From the NCBI RefSeq assembly GCF_947507565.1, contig NC_089177.1, positions 3,936,096 through 4,000,095 on the forward strand: a stretch of 64,000 nt of DNA, written 5' to 3'. This document shows positions 63,506 to 64,000 of the stretch, one piece after another. Origin of the DNA: Oscarella lobularis (lineage: Eukaryota; Porifera; Homoscleromorpha; Homosclerophorida; Oscarellidae). The position numbers and the translations under genes are program-made. Position 1 is the stretch's first letter; the number at the start of each line of letters is the position of its first letter. Below the pieces are notes generated by a model, which was not told where the DNA came from, did not search any database, and worked only from the letters and a program-made list of their open reading frames with translations.

Positions 63506-64000
63506 AACTACTGCAACTACTGCAACTACTACAACTACTATAACTACTGCAACTACTACAACTACTGCAACTACTGCAATGACTGCAACGACTGAAACTA
63601 CTGCAACTACTACAACTACTACAACTACTGCAACTACTACAACTACTGCAACTACTGCAATGACTGCAACTACTACAACTACTGCAACTACTGCAACGAC
63701 TGCAATGACTGCAACGACTGCAACTACTGCAACTACTACAACTACTGCAATGACTGCAACTACTACAACTACTACAACTACTGCAACTACTACAACTACT
63801 GCAACTACTACAACTACTGCATCTACTGCAACTACTGCAACTACTGCAATGACTGCAACTGCAACTACTGCAACGACTGCAACTACTACAACTACTTCAA
63901 CTACTGCAACTACTGGAATGACTGCAACTACTACAACTACTGCAACTACTGCAACTACTACAACTACTGCAACTACTGCAATGACTGCAACTACTACAAC
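63506..64000. repeat. Related 9-bp microsatellite (ACTACTGCA / ACTACTACA)n, continues past the window
   Basis: The same period as the neighbouring array but with ACTACTGCA, ACTACTACA and ATGACTGCA units. It loses the AGTACT palindrome. The switch is abrupt at about 63,505. Confidence 0.95.

Overview
The window reads as nuclear DNA of a compact invertebrate genome. Introns are about 45-60 bp with GT..AG ends, genes are packed head-to-head and tail-to-tail, and telomeric repeats are TTAGGG. The gene set (HSF, naked cuticle, RELCH, ZC3H3, SSNA1, GIY-YIG Penelope elements) is animal. A small-genome early-branching animal such as a homoscleromorph sponge would fit, but the species cannot be proved from the sequence.

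Positions 1-32,000 are ordinary gene-dense DNA with mostly alternating strands. In order: RELCH (partial, -), naked cuticle homologue (-), ZC3H3 (-), eIF6 (-) divergent from a tiny probable mitochondrial protein (+), SFI1 (-) divergent from a GATE-16/GABARAPL2-type ATG8 (+), ADAT1 (-) divergent from SLC66A2 (+), SART3 (-) divergent from CTNNBL1 (+), HSF (-) divergent from NSUN2 (+), EMC4 (-) divergent from NOP10 (+), a class IV (SIRT6/7-type) sirtuin (+), and SSNA1 (-). Start codons of divergent pairs lie 26-172 bp apart and several convergent stop codons about 40-185 bp apart. Themes are RNA processing and modification (ZC3H3, ADAT1, SART3, CTNNBL1, NSUN2, NOP10), translation (eIF6), the centrosome (SFI1, SSNA1) and proteostasis (HSF, ATG8, EMC4).

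Positions 33,130-58,855 are telomere-associated DNA. Tracts of TTAGGG alternate with a 130-bp satellite module and Penelope-like retroelements (PLEs). One PLE, 35,441 to about 44,775, is complete, with an intact 1,135-codon reverse transcriptase/GIY-YIG ORF on the minus strand. Its orientation relative to TTAGGG is what attachment of the element 3' end to a telomere end would give. A 5'-truncated copy re-capped by TTAGGG lies just inside it. A 200-N gap (46,233-46,432) separates this arm, whose telomere side points right, from an indel-free inverted copy whose telomere side points left. This could be a telomere-telomere fusion or a scaffolding join. Two further diverged PLE families follow, back to back (54,362-56,690 and 56,691-58,855).

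The most striking observation is antisense to the PLE. All three families carry a tandem array whose unit looks like one exon plus one intron (in the main family 97-nt exon and 57-nt intron, about 20 copies). An upstream block with a conserved RFX X-box, a CRE, a TATA-like box and a first-exon donor precedes each array. I infer a spliced, telomere-directed, TERRA-like noncoding transcript embedded in these elements.

Positions 58,856-61,200 hold no gene I recognise apart from one possible exon. From 61,203 to the right edge is a 2.8-kb 9-bp-period microsatellite. Both N gaps are exactly 200 bases. The one inside the HSF gene has identical 16-bp flanks and is probably an unmerged overlap.
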